64,000 nt of DNA, from the NCBI RefSeq assembly GCF_032062135.1, contig NC_092859.1:22534211-22598210 (forward strand), written 5' to 3'. The DNA comes from Pyxicephalus adspersus. Taxonomy: Eukaryota > Chordata > Amphibia > Anura > Pyxicephalidae. The notes under the pieces are model-generated. The model saw only the letters and a list, made by a program, of their open reading frames with translations. It was not told where the DNA came from and made no database searches. Each line of letters begins with the position of its first letter. The stretch's first letter is position 1. A program made the position numbers and the translations under genes. Positions 11,236-24,741 of the stretch are shown here, piece by piece.

Positions 11236-12759
11236 GTACCCGTTATAATTAGCTCCCACTATTTCTTGGTTCTGTACACCCAATGAGCCCAATAAGAGGC
11301 TCTCAGGAGAAGCTGGAACACCCCAAGATGGGGAAGAACAAAGTCAAGAAGTGGCACGATATTGCAGGCAGCCGGCTTGTAAATGAGCCCACCTAGATTT
11401 ATATTTTTTCCCATGGGGGGATCCACAAAGAATTCTTTTCTGTCTCTGCATCTGGTAACAATTAGTTGTAACTCCAGTCACTTGTATTGCTACTGTTCAC
11501 ATAGTTATATGTAATTCTACCAACAAACATCTGTACTGAACCAGGAAGAACTGCATAACGGAATGCTGGAGAATCTTCCAGGTCCATGTATTTCAATGCC
11601 AGACTCTCCACTAGGAATCTTTTAGTGAAGGTCAGATAAAAAACCTAATGTCTTACACACAATTTTTTGACTGAACATCAAACCTAAACTCTGTAACTGA
11701 AACCTTTACAATATTCTTTGAGGAACGCAGAGCACAGTGGACTTCAGATAAATCAGGCTATGGATTTCACTAATGTAATTACTTCACTTAATGATATTGC
11801 ATGTGAAGCTGCAAAACGGGCGACCAATCTGTGCATACAGAGATATTGCGAGCAACACACCTTCCTACAGACATCTGTACTCATCTCCACTGAATAAAGA
11901 AAAAAAAATAATTCCAAGTATCCAAGTGTATCCAACACAATGATACAAAGATAATAACATTTAATATAGCTTACAAAATATCATCCCAGCTCTCTATTCT
12001 GTCTCTAAGAAAGTCAGCAAATGGGCCTGGCTGCATTGTGACGTCTCAGGCCGGGGCCTCTGTGGGCTTGACCTGTGCCACTTAATGTACTACTAAAGGA
12101 TCATACAAAAAACTGAAAAAGTTTCTACCATGAGAACTGATTTTCATCTTTTAGAAAGTTTCCTAATATTCTTAAACTTTCTCTTCTTTTGTGTGTAATG
12201 CATGTCCCTACTGAACAGGACTTTCTGTATGGCCCCGGGCACAGCAAGATGCAGAAACCTGCTTACTGTCAATCAAGGGCTTGGTGAACGGCCACACAAT
12301 GTGCATTGACATGTCCATTTGTAGTTCTATTTGGGAAGGTATAGCAGGGTGACAACTCTATTGCTGCATACAGAGCATGCAAAGAGAGTGTTGTCAACTT
12401 ACTAGCGGGGTACAATGTTTATCAAAAGGTTTCACAGCTATACTGGCACAACAGCTTATAGGTGCCAGTAGCCCGGGCTCTATCTGAAGCCCACAAGAAG
12501 GTGATTGGCACACCTAACGAAGATTTATATATTGTAGGTTATGTTTGTCATTTGCAGTCCAAAACCCTATATACTATTATAACTCACTCTCTCCTATATA
12601 TATATGTTGTGTTTTTTGTACCCCAGGATTCCTTTTGTCTTTTCAACATACAAAAGGATTCAGAGTGCTTTACCTCCTAAAGGCAGTAAATCCGGATACA
12701 ATCCAATGACGGCGCTTCAGTAGTTACAAAAAATTAGTTCTGGTTAAAGGAAATAAACG

Positions 12760-13080
12760 ATAGGTTTGCTGCACTCCGCAGCTTGAAGGAGAAAGCAGCA
12801 AAAAAAAAACGCGGTGGAGATTTCAGAGCGAGCTGTGAACTGCGGCAGAATTGAGGCAACATCTGATGAGGATTTCAGTCTTGCCGGAGTGTGAAGCCCC
12901 CCGCGGAGAACCTCCGACTAAAGAAAGAGCCTTTTGTCTTTTAACTCTGGACATTGAAGTGACTCATTTTCCTTTAGTGAAATCTGGAGGTTTGTTGCAG
13001 CCGCGACGTTATTTAATTAGAGAAGTTCTGAAAGGGAAAGCGGGGCGACTGTTGTTTTAAGTTACCTTCTGTACTTGCAA
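12760..13080. other. Candidate intronic regulatory block
   Basis: Unique block with CpGs ('gaagccccccgcggagaacc', 'gccgcgacgtt') next to an AT-rich homeodomain-type core 'atttaattag' at 13011-13020, and 'cttttgtctttt' near 12931. Confidence 0.35.
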
Positions 13081-13889
13081 TTCTGGGGGAAAAAGACGCA
13101 CATCTGAGCAGAAGACTAATTAAAAATCGGCAAGTATGAGGAGATCGGTGCTCAAACTTGCCACATGTCATGCAAGAGCCCCCCATTAGGTGCCGGTAAA
13201 AGTGCTTTCTGTACCCTCATTGTCCAGTCTATCGCATTGCCTGTTGTAGATGGCCACCCAACTAAAAGCACAAATGGGGCACTGAGTAGTTATGAACCTG
13301 ACCAGGTGAAGGTGAATTATCTTTGAGACCTGCTTGGAGGAATGGTAATTAGGTTACATGTTCCTATATAATCACCATTATTTGCCTCAAAGGGGTGCAG
13401 CACACAGAAGCAAATATTAGCAATTTTCCAACCCTTTCTCTTGGGCCTAGAAGAGAAAAGCAGACCCATTGCCACTTCTGCACTTGACCAACCAATCCAG
13501 GAAACAGGAAAATAATTAATTGCAAATCCTAAAACACAACACACATGTAAGATATTCTTATCTTCCAACCATAGGGTGAACCAAAGCAAAGATGGAAGCT
13601 GTCTTAAAGCCATAATTGCAATCCGTCTGTAGAATTTACTTTGGAATTCCATTATTTTATCAGTCAAAAGAATCAGTCTCTTGCAGGAAGAAAAAAGTCA
13701 CATTACGATTTAGAAATATGGATCATATGTGAACAAATACCGCCTCTGCATATGTTGTAATCATCTGGGACTCATTGAAAGTATTATGTGGGGGTCCTCT
13801 AGTTACTAATTTTGTTTCCAGCGACTTTCCCCATATGTATGTAGATGTGGGACTCTGTAAAGAGAATTTCTTGGGTCAGTCTGGTACAA

Positions 13890-14165
13890 CAATGGTCCCA
13901 CTGTCACTGCGCCAGTCACAGACGAGGTGGAAAGGTGCCCACAGGAAGAGGCCGTCCCTGGGCCCAGCACACTCACGCCATTCACACAGAATTGGCAGCG
14001 GTGATGCGAGTTTCTGGCTCTGAGCTGTGAACGAGGTCGGCCACTGAATACCCGATTATTCCGCTGCTTGCAGTATGCAGACTGTGCGGGGACGACCGAC
14101 TTTTCCACGGCCAGAGAGGCCAGGCGGCTCCTGGCATTATTCACCACAGTGTCCGAGGGTGAGAT
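13890..14165. other. Candidate intronic regulatory block
   Basis: Unique GC-balanced sequence with scattered CpGs between AT-rich flanks. Open frames on both strands (82 and 113 codons) lack recognisable domains. Confidence 0.25.
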
Positions 14166-15177
14166 TCATTTAGAATATGTGCCAAGAATTCATTGGGTAT
14201 TGTGATTTCCCAATTCTGCTTATTTACCATCAATATCATAGCTCAGATGTGCCAATCATTTTACAAGTCATATATATTACAATTCATGAATCATGACTGG
14301 TTGGAATATGTGATAGTACAGAGAAAATGTTCAATCAAAAATGTGCCTTTCACATACATGGTTTACCTGCACCACCCTAAACCTGGCACAACTTGCTCTT
14401 CTCTGCGGAGATGTTGGGGAAGAAACCTCACTTGTTAACTAAATACATGAAAGGAATTTCAGGGAGTTTTTTTTTTCATATTTCATGTGAATGCTGAATG
14501 GGATGCTTTGCATTCAATAAAACCACCTAAGCGATCCCAGTGTTGTATAAGAAAAAGCTGCAGCACCTGCAATTGTTTTAGAACAGAAGCAAATAAAGCA
14601 ATAAAGAAGAATTTTCAGGGAATTATATATCTGCAGATTTGTATGAACCCTGAACAAGAACATAGCGAATGTAGATTTTATTTAGGTGAAATTAACATTT
14701 AAATAACAGCAAATTGGAGTTTTAAGAATCCCCAAAAAGTACTGAATCCAGAAATCATCCATACCACTGTTCTCACTGTGATTCTATGGCAGATATCGGG
14801 CTCTGAATAATAACACGCAGGGAACCTCTTGTGTACAAAGCAAAGGAAACACTTTTCAGCAGCTGACACAGAGGCCTGAACTACATAAACGTCCATTGTA
14901 ATTCCATTGACTGCCTGACACTGCAGAATCCTGGATGAGCATGCGCTGTGACACATGAGCCTGAACTATAAAAGGAATCCCTTTCCCCTATGTACTAAAT
15001 GTCATTTCTGAATAGATTAGCCATAAGGCAAATTAGACACGGGCACCTCAACTACATGTGTGTCTATTCTTCTTACATGCTTCAGCTGAATGGCTAAATC
15101 ATAACAGATCCAGAACTTTATACATATGCATGGTTTCTTTCTTCTCTGAACCATAAACACACATATTATACGATATG

Positions 15178-15179
<2 letters not shown>

Positions 15180-15221
<42 letters not shown>
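15180..15221. repeat. (TA)n microsatellite, ~42 bp
   Basis: About 21 uninterrupted AT/TA units. Confidence 0.97.
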
Positions 15222-15226
<5 letters not shown>

Positions 15227-15335
15227 CACTTTACAGCCATTATTTTTCACATACAATTCTGCCATGATCCACCTATCCATAAAGGTTTGATGATCTTCTT
15301 CTGTCTTTTGAAACCATCACTACTTCCCACCACTA

Positions 15336-15519
15336 CATATCTCCCATCCTATTGTGTGTTAATTCCCCCACCTACTAGATTGTACGCTCTTCGGGGCAGG
15401 GTCCTCTCCTCCTGTATCATTGTCTGTATTCGTCTGTCATTTGCAACCCCTATTTAATGTACAGCGCTGTGTAATATGTTGGCGATATATAAATCCTGTT
15501 TATTAATAATAATAATAAC
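15336..15519 (+). mobile_element. LINE-type 3' tail retroposon copy, plus orientation
   Basis: Longer 5' than the minus copies: starts at 'catatctcccatcctattg', continues 'ctagattgtacgctcttcgg' and ends 'aaatcctgtttattaataat' plus TAA units. The same upstream segment is present at 24517, so the family extends at least ~40 bp further 5' than the copy at 3363. Confidence 0.8.
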
Positions 15520-16604
15520 ATCTCATATTTTTGTATGTTTTCCACCTAAACAATTGGAATAAACATCTATATGCGTTGATCATGTGGTGCAGCAATTATA
15601 GTATTTCCTCTGTAGTGACATACATTACAGAGGCCTATAGGAAATAATGATGATGATTCATCTCTGTGTTCTTCTTGATGTAGGTAGACATTTTGCTTTC
15701 TTTACTTTAACGATTATAAACACTCAAAAACCGTACACCGCCGCACAAAAATACGACCATGCAATTGAAAACTGCGTCAACCTATGAGCACAATCTACAG
15801 CAATGAACTCCGCTGATCCTTTACTATGTGCAACCTCATTTCCTAAAGACCTGGCAGTCTGGGTGAAGCCTCCAACCTCTCATAGGTGTCTGAACTAAAT
15901 ACACAATCATTGTAATTCTTTCCACAAATATAGAAATACATATATACACTTATGTCTGAACAGCGTCTGGAGTCGGTCGAATGTAGGGTTAGGCTGGTGA
16001 TGGGTTTGTCTTATAGTAGGGTAGAAATGTTTGGAATTCTGGCGGTGAGATGTAAGAAGCTCTCCAGTGGCGAAGGTGAAAGAAGGGAACACAGGCCTTT
16101 TGTTATGGGCCGCCATTTCCAAAGCGCCTCTCGTTTTCTATTCCAACCTGATTTCCAGGAAAGAGACCTGGCGTGGCCCGAATCCCATGTTTATCCAGTC
16201 TATGGTGTCCCACGCCCAGACTGCAGCCCACGCTGCACTCCACATTTGCATGGCACGAGGATAAACAGATGTATTATGTTCTAGGTGGAGGCTCAGGGAA
16301 GGACATACAATACTGTATAATCACAGTGTGTGCCGGTCTAATGGCCTCTATCCCATGGCTGCATAACAAGCCCCGGGGGGGAAATACTGGGGCTTGTAGT
16401 TCCATGACGAGTGGGAAGAAACTTTTGTAAGGAAAATCTGCTAAAGTAAAGTGATTGAAAAGACTGATACTCCCCATCATACCCCAAACACCCCTCCCAG
16501 CACTGCTTTACAGAAGTTCCCACCACATACATTTTTGTGACAAGTTTGCTGAACACTGTCCTGAATCTGATTTAAAGTGATTTCCCTTTACCAGCCATCA
16601 GGAA

Positions 16605-16933
16605 TATTATTATTATTACACAGTATTTATATAGCGCCACCATATTACGCAGCGCTTTACAAAGTCATGTCACTAGCTGTCCCTCAAAGGGGCTCACAGT
16701 CAAATATCCCTACCATAGTCATATGTCATTACCACAGTCTAAAGTAAATTTTTAAGAGGAAGACAAATAACTTAACTGCGTGTTTTTGAAACATGGAGGG
16801 AAACCGGGGAGAAACCCACCAAACACAGGGAGAACCTGCTAACTCCATGCAGATAGAGCCCTGGCCGAGATTTGAACCTGGGACCTAGCACTGCAAAGGC
16901 CAGAGTGCTAACCACTGAGCCACCATGCTGCCC
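16605..16933 (-). mobile_element. tRNA-derived SINE, near full length
   Basis: On the minus strand it starts 'gggcagcatggtggctcag'. A box TGGCTCAGTGG is at 16922-16912 and B box GGTTCAAATCT at 16878-16868, 33 bp apart, the spacing of a pol III tRNA promoter. The body ('ctgcatggagttagcaggtt') follows, then the tail 'tgtgagcccctttgaggga', 'aagcgctgcgtaatatgg', 'gcgctatataaatac' and a TAA microsatellite. Confidence 0.85.
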
Positions 16934-17214
16934 ATTTTCAGTATGGAGAATATGCAGCAAAATACCCATACCACATGCATGTCAATGGGCACCTATAACC
17001 TGATGAGTTGTATACAATCAGTAGATGTAGTACAGAACTAAATAAAAAGTGAAAACTTCTGGAATCAAAGCCAATCCTACTTTAAACAAAAAAAAAAAAA
17101 AAGGCCCCCACGGAATGGTGGCACTAAGAAGCAGAGATGGACCAGTGCCTCTGAAATTGCAATTTTAACCAAAAATCATCAATGTCCACAGCGCCAATCT
17201 TTGATGGGGCTCTC

Positions 17215-17640
17215 TGATGTGTGTGTCCTCAACAGAACCTCTGGTATTAACTTTTATCTGCGATTCCCGTCGTGAATGTAAAAGCACGCCAATTTCTACT
17301 CTGTACATCACAATCGCAACCGGCAGAAAACCGCAGACCGACAATCAGGAGAAGTCTGAGCAGACAAAGGCTGCATTTGTTCTGCCGCACCTGAGTGTAG
17401 GTGGTCGAGGTATATTTACCTTCTGCGTACTCACAAAGCCACTTATCGCCGCAGCCGTGTTTGTCTCTCGTTCGCTCTCTCTGGCTTTTAAAGCTGCTTT
17501 ACGGCTGAGTCATTCGTACACAACAGCGTTTGAAATCTGCAATGGTAGCATCATCGAAACACCGCTTCTCTCCCGAGAACACGGCAATAACTATTATCCT
17601 GAAAACCGCAGCTTCACAGCTGGGTAAAAATAACAGGGGA
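17215..17640. other. Candidate intronic regulatory block
   Basis: Unique CpG-containing block ('cgattcccgtcgtgaatg', 'cttatcgccgcagccgtgt'). A 136-codon plus-strand frame spans it but shows no domain and starts in repeat-free intron; treated as chance. Confidence 0.35.
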
Positions 17641-19205
17641 CGTATGGAGAAATGCAAAAACGCCTCCTCACCGCGGGCAAAAAGTTAACAAGAAAATAAT
17701 AACTAATAATACATGTTCACCAACCAACCAAACACATCAGAAATCACATGTTGTACAGTCATTCTTACTGAGCTCCATAATGTAAAGTGCCAACAATTTT
17801 TAGTTTTCATGTAAATCAGAAAGAGAAGGTGACTGTGTGTGTGTTCTTGCTTCCCGCAGCCTTGCTGGAGGGAATTCAGACTCACTTCCCGTTTGAAGGA
17901 TCGAGAAGGACGGAGAAGACAGTACACACAGCCGTTAAAGTTTCAGGGGTTCTGAAGTGAATCTAGCACTAGATTCTTTTTTCATGGAAAATAATGTGAG
18001 AGTGTAACAATTCTAGCTTTCATAGAGATCACAATGTCCGGGGTCATGGTTAATATAAAATGCATAACAGGAACAAAGAGATATGAAGGTATAATGGGGC
18101 TTCTTTCCCACATACAGCTGACTTCCCAAGCTCATGGTGCTACATGCTAGTCGCTAACCACCTTCAGTCATCTTCTGTTCTGCTGTACGGGGACCTTATG
18201 GCAAATGTTACATTGTAATACTAAAGAAATGACTATTACAATATTAATAATTAGGAACAAAATTGAGTCTCCATCTGCTTTGTGAAAGCCGCAGAGGTAA
18301 TTAACGTTTTATTATTCAGTAGCCTGAGGGCACCTCGATGAATTACACGGGCTGGCAGGTTGTCAGAAGACATGTAAGCTGCGTATTTGGTGACAGCTCA
18401 GAACAGAACGGACAAGTTTACACTGGGCCTACCACGTGTGTGGCTTTTTTTTTTTTTTTTTGTTTTACAGGTGACTGGGACTTGTCCAACTGCAGAATAT
18501 TATCCAAAACAACAAACCAACCACAACACATAAAGCTGCAGTACTAACTGTGACCAGTGAGGGCAAAGTTGAGCCTAGAACTGGTCTAGTAGGGTGATGC
18601 AGGAAATGTATGGGCGATGGATGAAGATGCATGCTGGGAGATGGATGATTTGGTCAATATTCCTAATATTCAAGCACAGACTGCAACAACCCAGTGTAGG
18701 GGTCTCTTCACCGAAGAAAGTTTTTATTTATCCCACAGAAACTTTCAAACATTCTGTTGAAATCTTGCTCATTTGCTCTTAGGAGCTTTTGCTCATTCAT
18801 CCGCTATTTATGTCTCCTTGTTTATGGCCATCTGTACAGTGTGGATTGGTTGCGTCACTTGGTCACAGGCGGCAATAAATATCAGTAACCCTGCAGTACT
18901 ATATATCACCACTAGGAGCATAGGTAAGCCATCTAACACTACTAGTGAAAAGAGGGCTAAAGACTCTAGCCACGTTGTTTTCTTCTAAAAGTTTTGGGGA
19001 GGTTTACAACCTCTGTTAGGTTTTTATTGTGAGCTGAAATTTCTTTCAAAACCAAATTCTAATTCTGAACACTGCAGCTCTGTGGAAGGAAATCATATCT
19101 GAGGCTTAACATAAATAACTTTTAACGCAATAGCGATAAAGAATATATCAAGTTTTAAAATACAAATCAAGAATGTTTTTTTCTTTTTAAGGTGGTAAAC
19201 TGATA

Positions 19206-19371
19206 CAGTGTTCTCCCCAGCCTCTTTTAAAGGGCGCACCACCCGGCACTTTTCAGTAACCACCCGGCTGTTTTTGGGTAGTTACTGATGAGTTGGGTCA
19301 CAATACATGGGCTGCCAACCGCCTAAAACTTCTTCCCACCCAGCCTAAAATAATTTCTGGGTTGAGCACTG
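19206..19371 (+). mobile_element. CAGTG-ended nonautonomous DNA element with 5-bp target duplication
   Basis: Starts CAGTGTTCTCCCC and ends with the inverse of CAGTGCTCAACCC. Flanked on both sides by TGATA (19201-19205 and 19372-19376). The interior carries 'aaccacccggctgttttt'. It matches copies at 52378 and 55013. The CAG-starting termini suggest a hAT-type origin, which is inference. Confidence 0.75.
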
Positions 19372-19774
19372 TGATATATATACAAAACAATTTAAACAAT
19401 GTCACTTCCTGTCTACATACACTCTCTTGATGGCTGCATGGCATTCCCCAGTGTGGGTTTCCTGATGGTGACAACAGTGGACCATGCTTTTGTACAATAC
19501 AGAACTACAATCAGGAGACACAGAGCGTTGTCACCCTATCACAGGAAGTCGCTGAGCAAGGCCCTTCATTGCAGGATTACCAGGAATTATTTTATGAAAG
19601 ACTGAGTATGAGGCTTGAAATACCATTGACATATTACCATATAAATGATATTTCCATAATTAGGTTTACATCTACTTTTAACTATTTGCTTGAAAACAAT
19701 AGCCTCCCCTGAATGCATTGCACGTACCTAACGATCGGTGTCTTGGGTCATTTGCAGCAGTTCTGCATTAAGCC

Positions 19775-20110
19775 CATTAAAGCGACCTATATATCAATAG
19801 TTGCAGTGAATGAGGCTGTGGATCCATTAATTTAAACACCGGACCGTGCGTACTAATGTCACACAGCTGCGGGTAAAAATGTGTAAAATGATATGTGGCA
19901 ATTACAGAGGAGAATAGAGATCCCTTCATATAACAGACAGAGCTAGAGGCAGGGGGGCCTCCGATAATCTAACTCCATTAGCGATACATTGATTGTGAGC
20001 ACCGATAGCGGCGGGGGCTCAACCGTGCAGAATTATCATCAGGGGCCACATGTTCCAACCTAGCAGGGGGCAAAATTCATCCTGCGTCTCCGATCGGACG
20101 CAGATCTTGT
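19775..20110. other. Candidate intronic regulatory block
   Basis: High-complexity unique sequence with CpGs and homeodomain-type cores ('ggatccattaatttaaac', 'ctaactccattagcgataca'), no repeat signature. Confidence 0.35.
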
Positions 20111-20294
20111 GAAGGCAAACCACACCGCATCATTCACTGGGGAAGGGGGGGAATTGAGGATTTAGATGTTGCAGTTTTTCTTTAGATAAAAAGAGGTCAT
20201 TAGAGGTATTTTTTAATGTAGGACTACCACTGAAGATGTCCATGTCCATGTCTGAGCAGAATGAGACTAACACAATTAGGAAACAAAATGTGTA

Positions 20295-20570
20295 AATACA
20301 CACACACACAGGGAAGGTGGGGGTACAAAGAGCATGGGGTGCAAACAGATATATAATTTTCACCACACAAACAGCTCTCACAAGAAAACTCACTATCTGC
20401 ATATTACACACATGGACACAGAATGCAAATTACACACAGACACAGGAAAAGTCTGCACATTTCACTCACATGCACAATCTTCACATTACATACAAACATA
20501 CAGTCTTTACATTACACACAATCTGCACAATACACAATATTTACAAACACAATTTAACATCAGACAGCTA
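20295..20570. repeat. ACA-rich degenerate low-complexity sequence
   Basis: Interspersed 'acacac', 'acatac' and 'cacaat' motifs; the overlapping open frames are Thr/His-rich artefacts. Confidence 0.7.
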
Positions 20571-20789
20571 GTAAAATTACATTAAAAGGCCAAACAGGAA
20601 GTCAACAGTTTTAAAATAAAACCACACACAGCACACCTATTTATTAGGGATTCAGGATTGATATTCTGCAGAAATCCTCAGGACGTGCTGGACAAATCCC
20701 AGTCATTCACCAATGCAGGGATACAATGTACCACCCAAATTTCATAGCTGTATGGTTAGATTTCTATTCCAAACCCATGGCCATAACAT

Positions 20790-21245
20790 GATGTTCATCG
20801 CATATAAAAGACTTCAGCCCTCTGGGGAGGCTTTATACCAGATTTTAGAATGTTTATATAGAATGAAGTAATATTTTGGAGAGGGTCTTTGGGAATTTGT
20901 TTCCATTTATGAGGTCAGGTGCTGATGTTGGATGAGAAGACCTGGCTCACAAACGGTGTTCCAGTCCATCCCAAAGTGTTCCAGTTGAGGGTTGAGGTCA
21001 GGGCTCTTTGATGGCCACTTAAGTTCCTCCACACCAAGCTGCTCATACCCTGTATATATGGAGCTGGCCTTGTACACAGGGGCTGAAACAAATAAGGTCT
21101 TCCCAAAACTGTTAGCACAAGGTTGGAAGCGTGCAAAGATCCAAATGTCTATGTATGCCTAGATATATACGGTATAATACCCTTTACTAGAGACATCTGA
21201 ATCATCAAAAGGGAGGGGTTCACATATTTTTGGTCATATTGATAA
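20790..21245 (-). pseudogene. Tc1-like transposon relic with decayed transposase
   Basis: The minus strand carries the transposase segment SPDLNP preceded by 'EELKWP' (near 21015-20995), then a GLLIQHQHLTS-like segment and SLPRG further downstream. These match the region around the second catalytic Asp and the C-terminus of vertebrate Tc1-like transposases. Stops and frameshifts interrupt it. At the right edge 'cacatatttttggtcatatt' resembles the terminal sequence common to such elements. Confidence 0.75.
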
Positions 21246-22349
21246 CCAGTGTTCACCCCTAGTAAGTATTCTTGAGTTCTACATGATGTGACCTCTGCTA
21301 TTTTTTCAGTCACATGGCACAGGAAGGAGGAGAAGGCAGCTCCCGACACCCCACAATGCAGACCAGATGTTTGGTTGACACGAGGGGAACTTTTCACTTT
21401 GATTGCATATGTTGGATAAAAGTCTGTTAGCTTTTTGCTTTACCCTTTTATATGTTCCTTTGCATGACCCAGTCTCCCTTCTTTATGGACACAAATGTAA
21501 TAAGCAAGCACAGCAAACTATTTCTAAAGTGCATTTAAAACACATTTTCACCCAATTTTTTATTTTAGATCAAAATATTTTGCTGCTTAATTGGAAATGT
21601 TTTTGATACTTTCTTCTCTTGCCAGGGCTCAGAAGTGAGATGATATTCTTAATTGTTCTCACTGCAGTACACTGGAATCAGCTAGGGGGAAATTAAAACA
21701 GAATCAGGACACCAGAGTTTAAGGTGTCAGTGGCCCCCTAGTGGACAGATTTATGTAAAAACTGAATTTTAGTGACAAAATAGGGAGGTACTTATACACC
21801 CATCCTGTAATGGTAAGCATAGCAAGATTATTATTTCCTGCATCCTCTCACTCCCAAATGAACTGTCCCATGCCCCCATCCTAACCCAAATGTTATCCTG
21901 TGGTGAAGATAATATACATTCGGAACTAAAACAGTAGGGGTAAACTATTGCCCCATTCTGCTGGCATTTTAGTTCTAGATGTAAGGACCCAGTCAGTGAC
22001 ATGGTATGTGAATGCCGCCCCTGACAGCTCTGCCCTCTAGGCCATGGCCTATATTGTGGTCCAACATGTGGAAGGTAATGGTAGTTTGCTGGTAGGGTGT
22101 ACATGGTCACCTTTCTTCCAACTGCAGGAGACCAGCAATTTCTGAGCTATGGAATACAAACCTCCCTCATGAAAATATGGAGCAGCAAAACATAAGCATT
22201 ACAAAATGACATCAGAATGTGTTTGAGGTAAACACAATAATAGTTTGCTATGTGTGCTTACTGACAATACACTAGTTTTCCTTTAATCCGCTGTGATGTA
22301 AAATTGTTCAGCTTGCTGAGCTGTGGAGTGTTTGCCTAATCTCTAATAC

Positions 22350-22700
22350 AATCAAAGTCAAACACATGGCGGCACAGCTGCAGCAGCACGCCAGTCACAG
22401 TGCCCGCATACTGTACAGTTACACGCCCGAATCTCGTACGCCCGATTCTTCCCTATAATCCCCAGCTTAATACAGACAGGACAATGAGAAGATAGCGGGA
22501 GAATCCGCACAATATGCCCCGACATTAAATCGTGCAGAGAGTGGAGATTGGTGTGCACGGAGGGGGCCAGGACGAGGCCTGGGAGTTGGCAACCTGCAGC
22601 ACCGCGCAGGGAAAATGACTAACAGCTGGAGGTGACAGTTGTTTTAACAGCTGAGCTGACAGGATTAATTCAGATGCACCAAAATCAAAAGTCCAGGCCA
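22350..22700. other. Candidate intronic regulatory block
   Basis: Unique block with CpGs ('cacgcccgaatctcgtacg') and several TGACAG and CAGCTG cores between 22620 and 22665, with 'acaggattaattcagatg' nearby. Confidence 0.35.
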
Positions 22701-23029
22701 CCTGTCTGGTCTGCCAGGGACATGCGGCAAGGTAGGCCAAAACTGAAGGGAGGGGGAGCTCTGAGCATCTCCTTAAAGGGTCAGTCCACCTCAAAGGGTG
22801 ACTTCAGTGTTTGGCGGTAGCTGGAAAATTATATATCTGGTTCTAGGTCTGTACATCTGCTGTGCCTATTGTGAGGGGCTCCTATCACCCCAAAATGTTA
22901 TAAATTGCAGAACATAAGGGGGAGGACCCAAAACTGGGCAGTAACATCCAAAACTCCAAGAAGGTGGGAGCAAGGATTGGAACGTTGGTGGAACATCTCA
23001 TTGCTAAAACTTACACTCCTATGTACCAC

Positions 23030-23225
23030 ACTTTGACATATCCATTCACATCAGTCTCTGAACCAAAAAAGCTTACACCCCATCACAATCGCCCTCCATT
23101 ATATTTATACATTTTTGGAGCTTTTGCATATTTCATTGTGCTGTACAGACAACACTTCTGGTCATTCTATCTAGTCTCTGCACCAGAAGAGCTTGCATTC
23201 CATCGGACTCAATCTTTGTAGAACA
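23030..23225 (-). repeat. SINE-tail units (array 3), minus orientation
   Basis: Two diverged reverse-oriented units: 'gacatatccattcacatcag' with 'aaaaaagcttacacccca', then 'attgtgctgtacagacaaca' with 'agagcttgcattccatc'. Confidence 0.6.
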
Positions 23226-23454
23226 CAATTTACCTATCAGTACAAACTGGAGTGCCTAGGTGAACATACAAACTCCAGGTATGAGGAATAGAGGTGCGAA
23301 CTAAGCCCTTCAGGGGCACATTGGCTCATCATTTGGGCAATATAAAGATTAAAAATGAAGATTTTGCAGTGTAATAGAGACACGACTCCCCCTGTTATGG
23401 ACATCTGCTTTCCATATTGTGCCCGTCTTCCCCATCCCCCTTGCCTACAAGGTT

Positions 23455-23935
23455 GTTGACCCGCGCAGCGCTGTCTGGATAAAGATCAGTTGGGTTTCAA
23501 AGTGCTGCTTCTCACTTTAGCATCCCAGCTATCCTCCCGGGCTAATTACTGTATTCTCTTTGAACTTTCAGCCACCAAAGCCGCTCATCGTGCCTTTTAT
23601 CCCTCTCGCCAGCTCTTCACATCCGCGATACGTAGTTCGCTACTTGTTTACCCGCACGCCAAGCGTCTGCCCGGCCCTTCAATCTCCCAATTGTCTCTCA
23701 GAGGAAATTTGAAGGAAACAGGGTCAGCAATGGGAAGTTTATCAGATGAAAAGGATCATGAAAGAGCACCCGGGCACTTTCTTACAACTCCTCCCCTGGT
23801 ACTAATTTAAAATATTATTGTCTTTACCAAATTATATCTCAGCCGGCATGGAAAGAGAGGTCACGCTAGCGGCTTTGCAAGGGTCTGATAAGAAATTTGG
23901 GGGCACAAAACAATCTGCCCCGTTCCACAACCAAA
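23455..23935. other. Candidate intronic regulatory block
   Basis: Long unique block with balanced composition, CpGs ('catccgcgatacgtagttcg') and a 'gggctaattactg' homeodomain-type core at about 23539. A 106-codon open frame has no domain. Confidence 0.4.
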
Positions 23936-24025
23936 CATATTCATCTACGAAAAAGCTTGTGCTTACTGGCTGTAATAAGTTTGCCGAGAAATGGTGCTTG
24001 GATTATCTTTATTTTATTAGTAAGG

Positions 24026-24029
24026 ATAG

Positions 24030-24091
<62 letters not shown>

Positions 24092-24092
24092 G
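24026..24092. repeat. (GATA)n microsatellite
   Basis: About 16 GATA units with one interruption ('gataaatag'). Confidence 0.95.
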
Positions 24093-24184
24093 AATAGATT
24101 GATAGACTGCCCTTTGCACACAGTGTCATTCACCTTTACACCCTGCACAGAAGGGGGTAGGGCAGCGTCACACTGGGGTGGTAA

Positions 24185-24440
24185 TTGTCACTCCCGGCCT
24201 CTGTGTATTATAGGGGGATCGGCTGTTGGGTGAGATTTCTCCATGTTAATTATCATTCCCATCTGCAGCAGTTTAATGAAATAACACAAGTCAGGCTGAG
24301 AAATGTCAGCATGTACAGCTCTGTGTTGAGACAGCGGCCGATAATAGCAGCCTTTGTACTGCTAGTTAAAAGTATTAAAATTTCCTCTTGCGCTCATACA
24401 CATCTTAGGAGTTATAACATTTATTTTCAATTATAGTTCA
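24185..24440. other. Candidate intronic regulatory block
   Basis: Unique sequence with 'catgttaattatcattccc' (homeodomain-type core) and 'gacagcggccgataatagc'; no repeat signature. Confidence 0.3.
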
Positions 24441-24516
24441 TATAACTCCCTGAGATATATCCTTAAATTTTTCTTCGCACAATCCCTTATACAACAAAAA
24501 TCAAGAGAGAAAAGAT

Positions 24517-24741
24517 ATCTCCCCTCCTATTGTGTGTTTATTTCCCCACCTCCTAGATTGTAAGCTCTTCAGGGCAGGGTCCTCTCCTCCCGTGTCACTG
24601 TCTGTATTCGCCTGTCATTTTCAACCTTTAATGTAAAGCTCTGCGTAAGATGTTGGCGATATAAATATTGTTTTTATTATTATTATTATTATTATTAATA
24701 TTATTAATAATAATAATAATAAAATAATAATATTAATAAAA
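24517..24741 (+). mobile_element. LINE-type 3' tail retroposon copy with expanded TTA/TAA tail
   Basis: Same family as 15336, beginning 'atctcccctcctattgtgtg'. It ends in a ~70 bp (TTA)n/(TAA)n tract at about 24671-24741, the longest tail of any copy here. Confidence 0.8.

Noticed and set aside
16868..16922. tRNA-like sequence with A and B boxes
   Set aside because: It is the head of a SINE: the same sequence with body and tail recurs at 32488, and no mature tRNA cloverleaf with acceptor stem is present.
17217..17627. 136-codon plus-strand open frame
   Set aside because: No domain or family resemblance; more likely a chance frame over a CpG-containing noncoding block.
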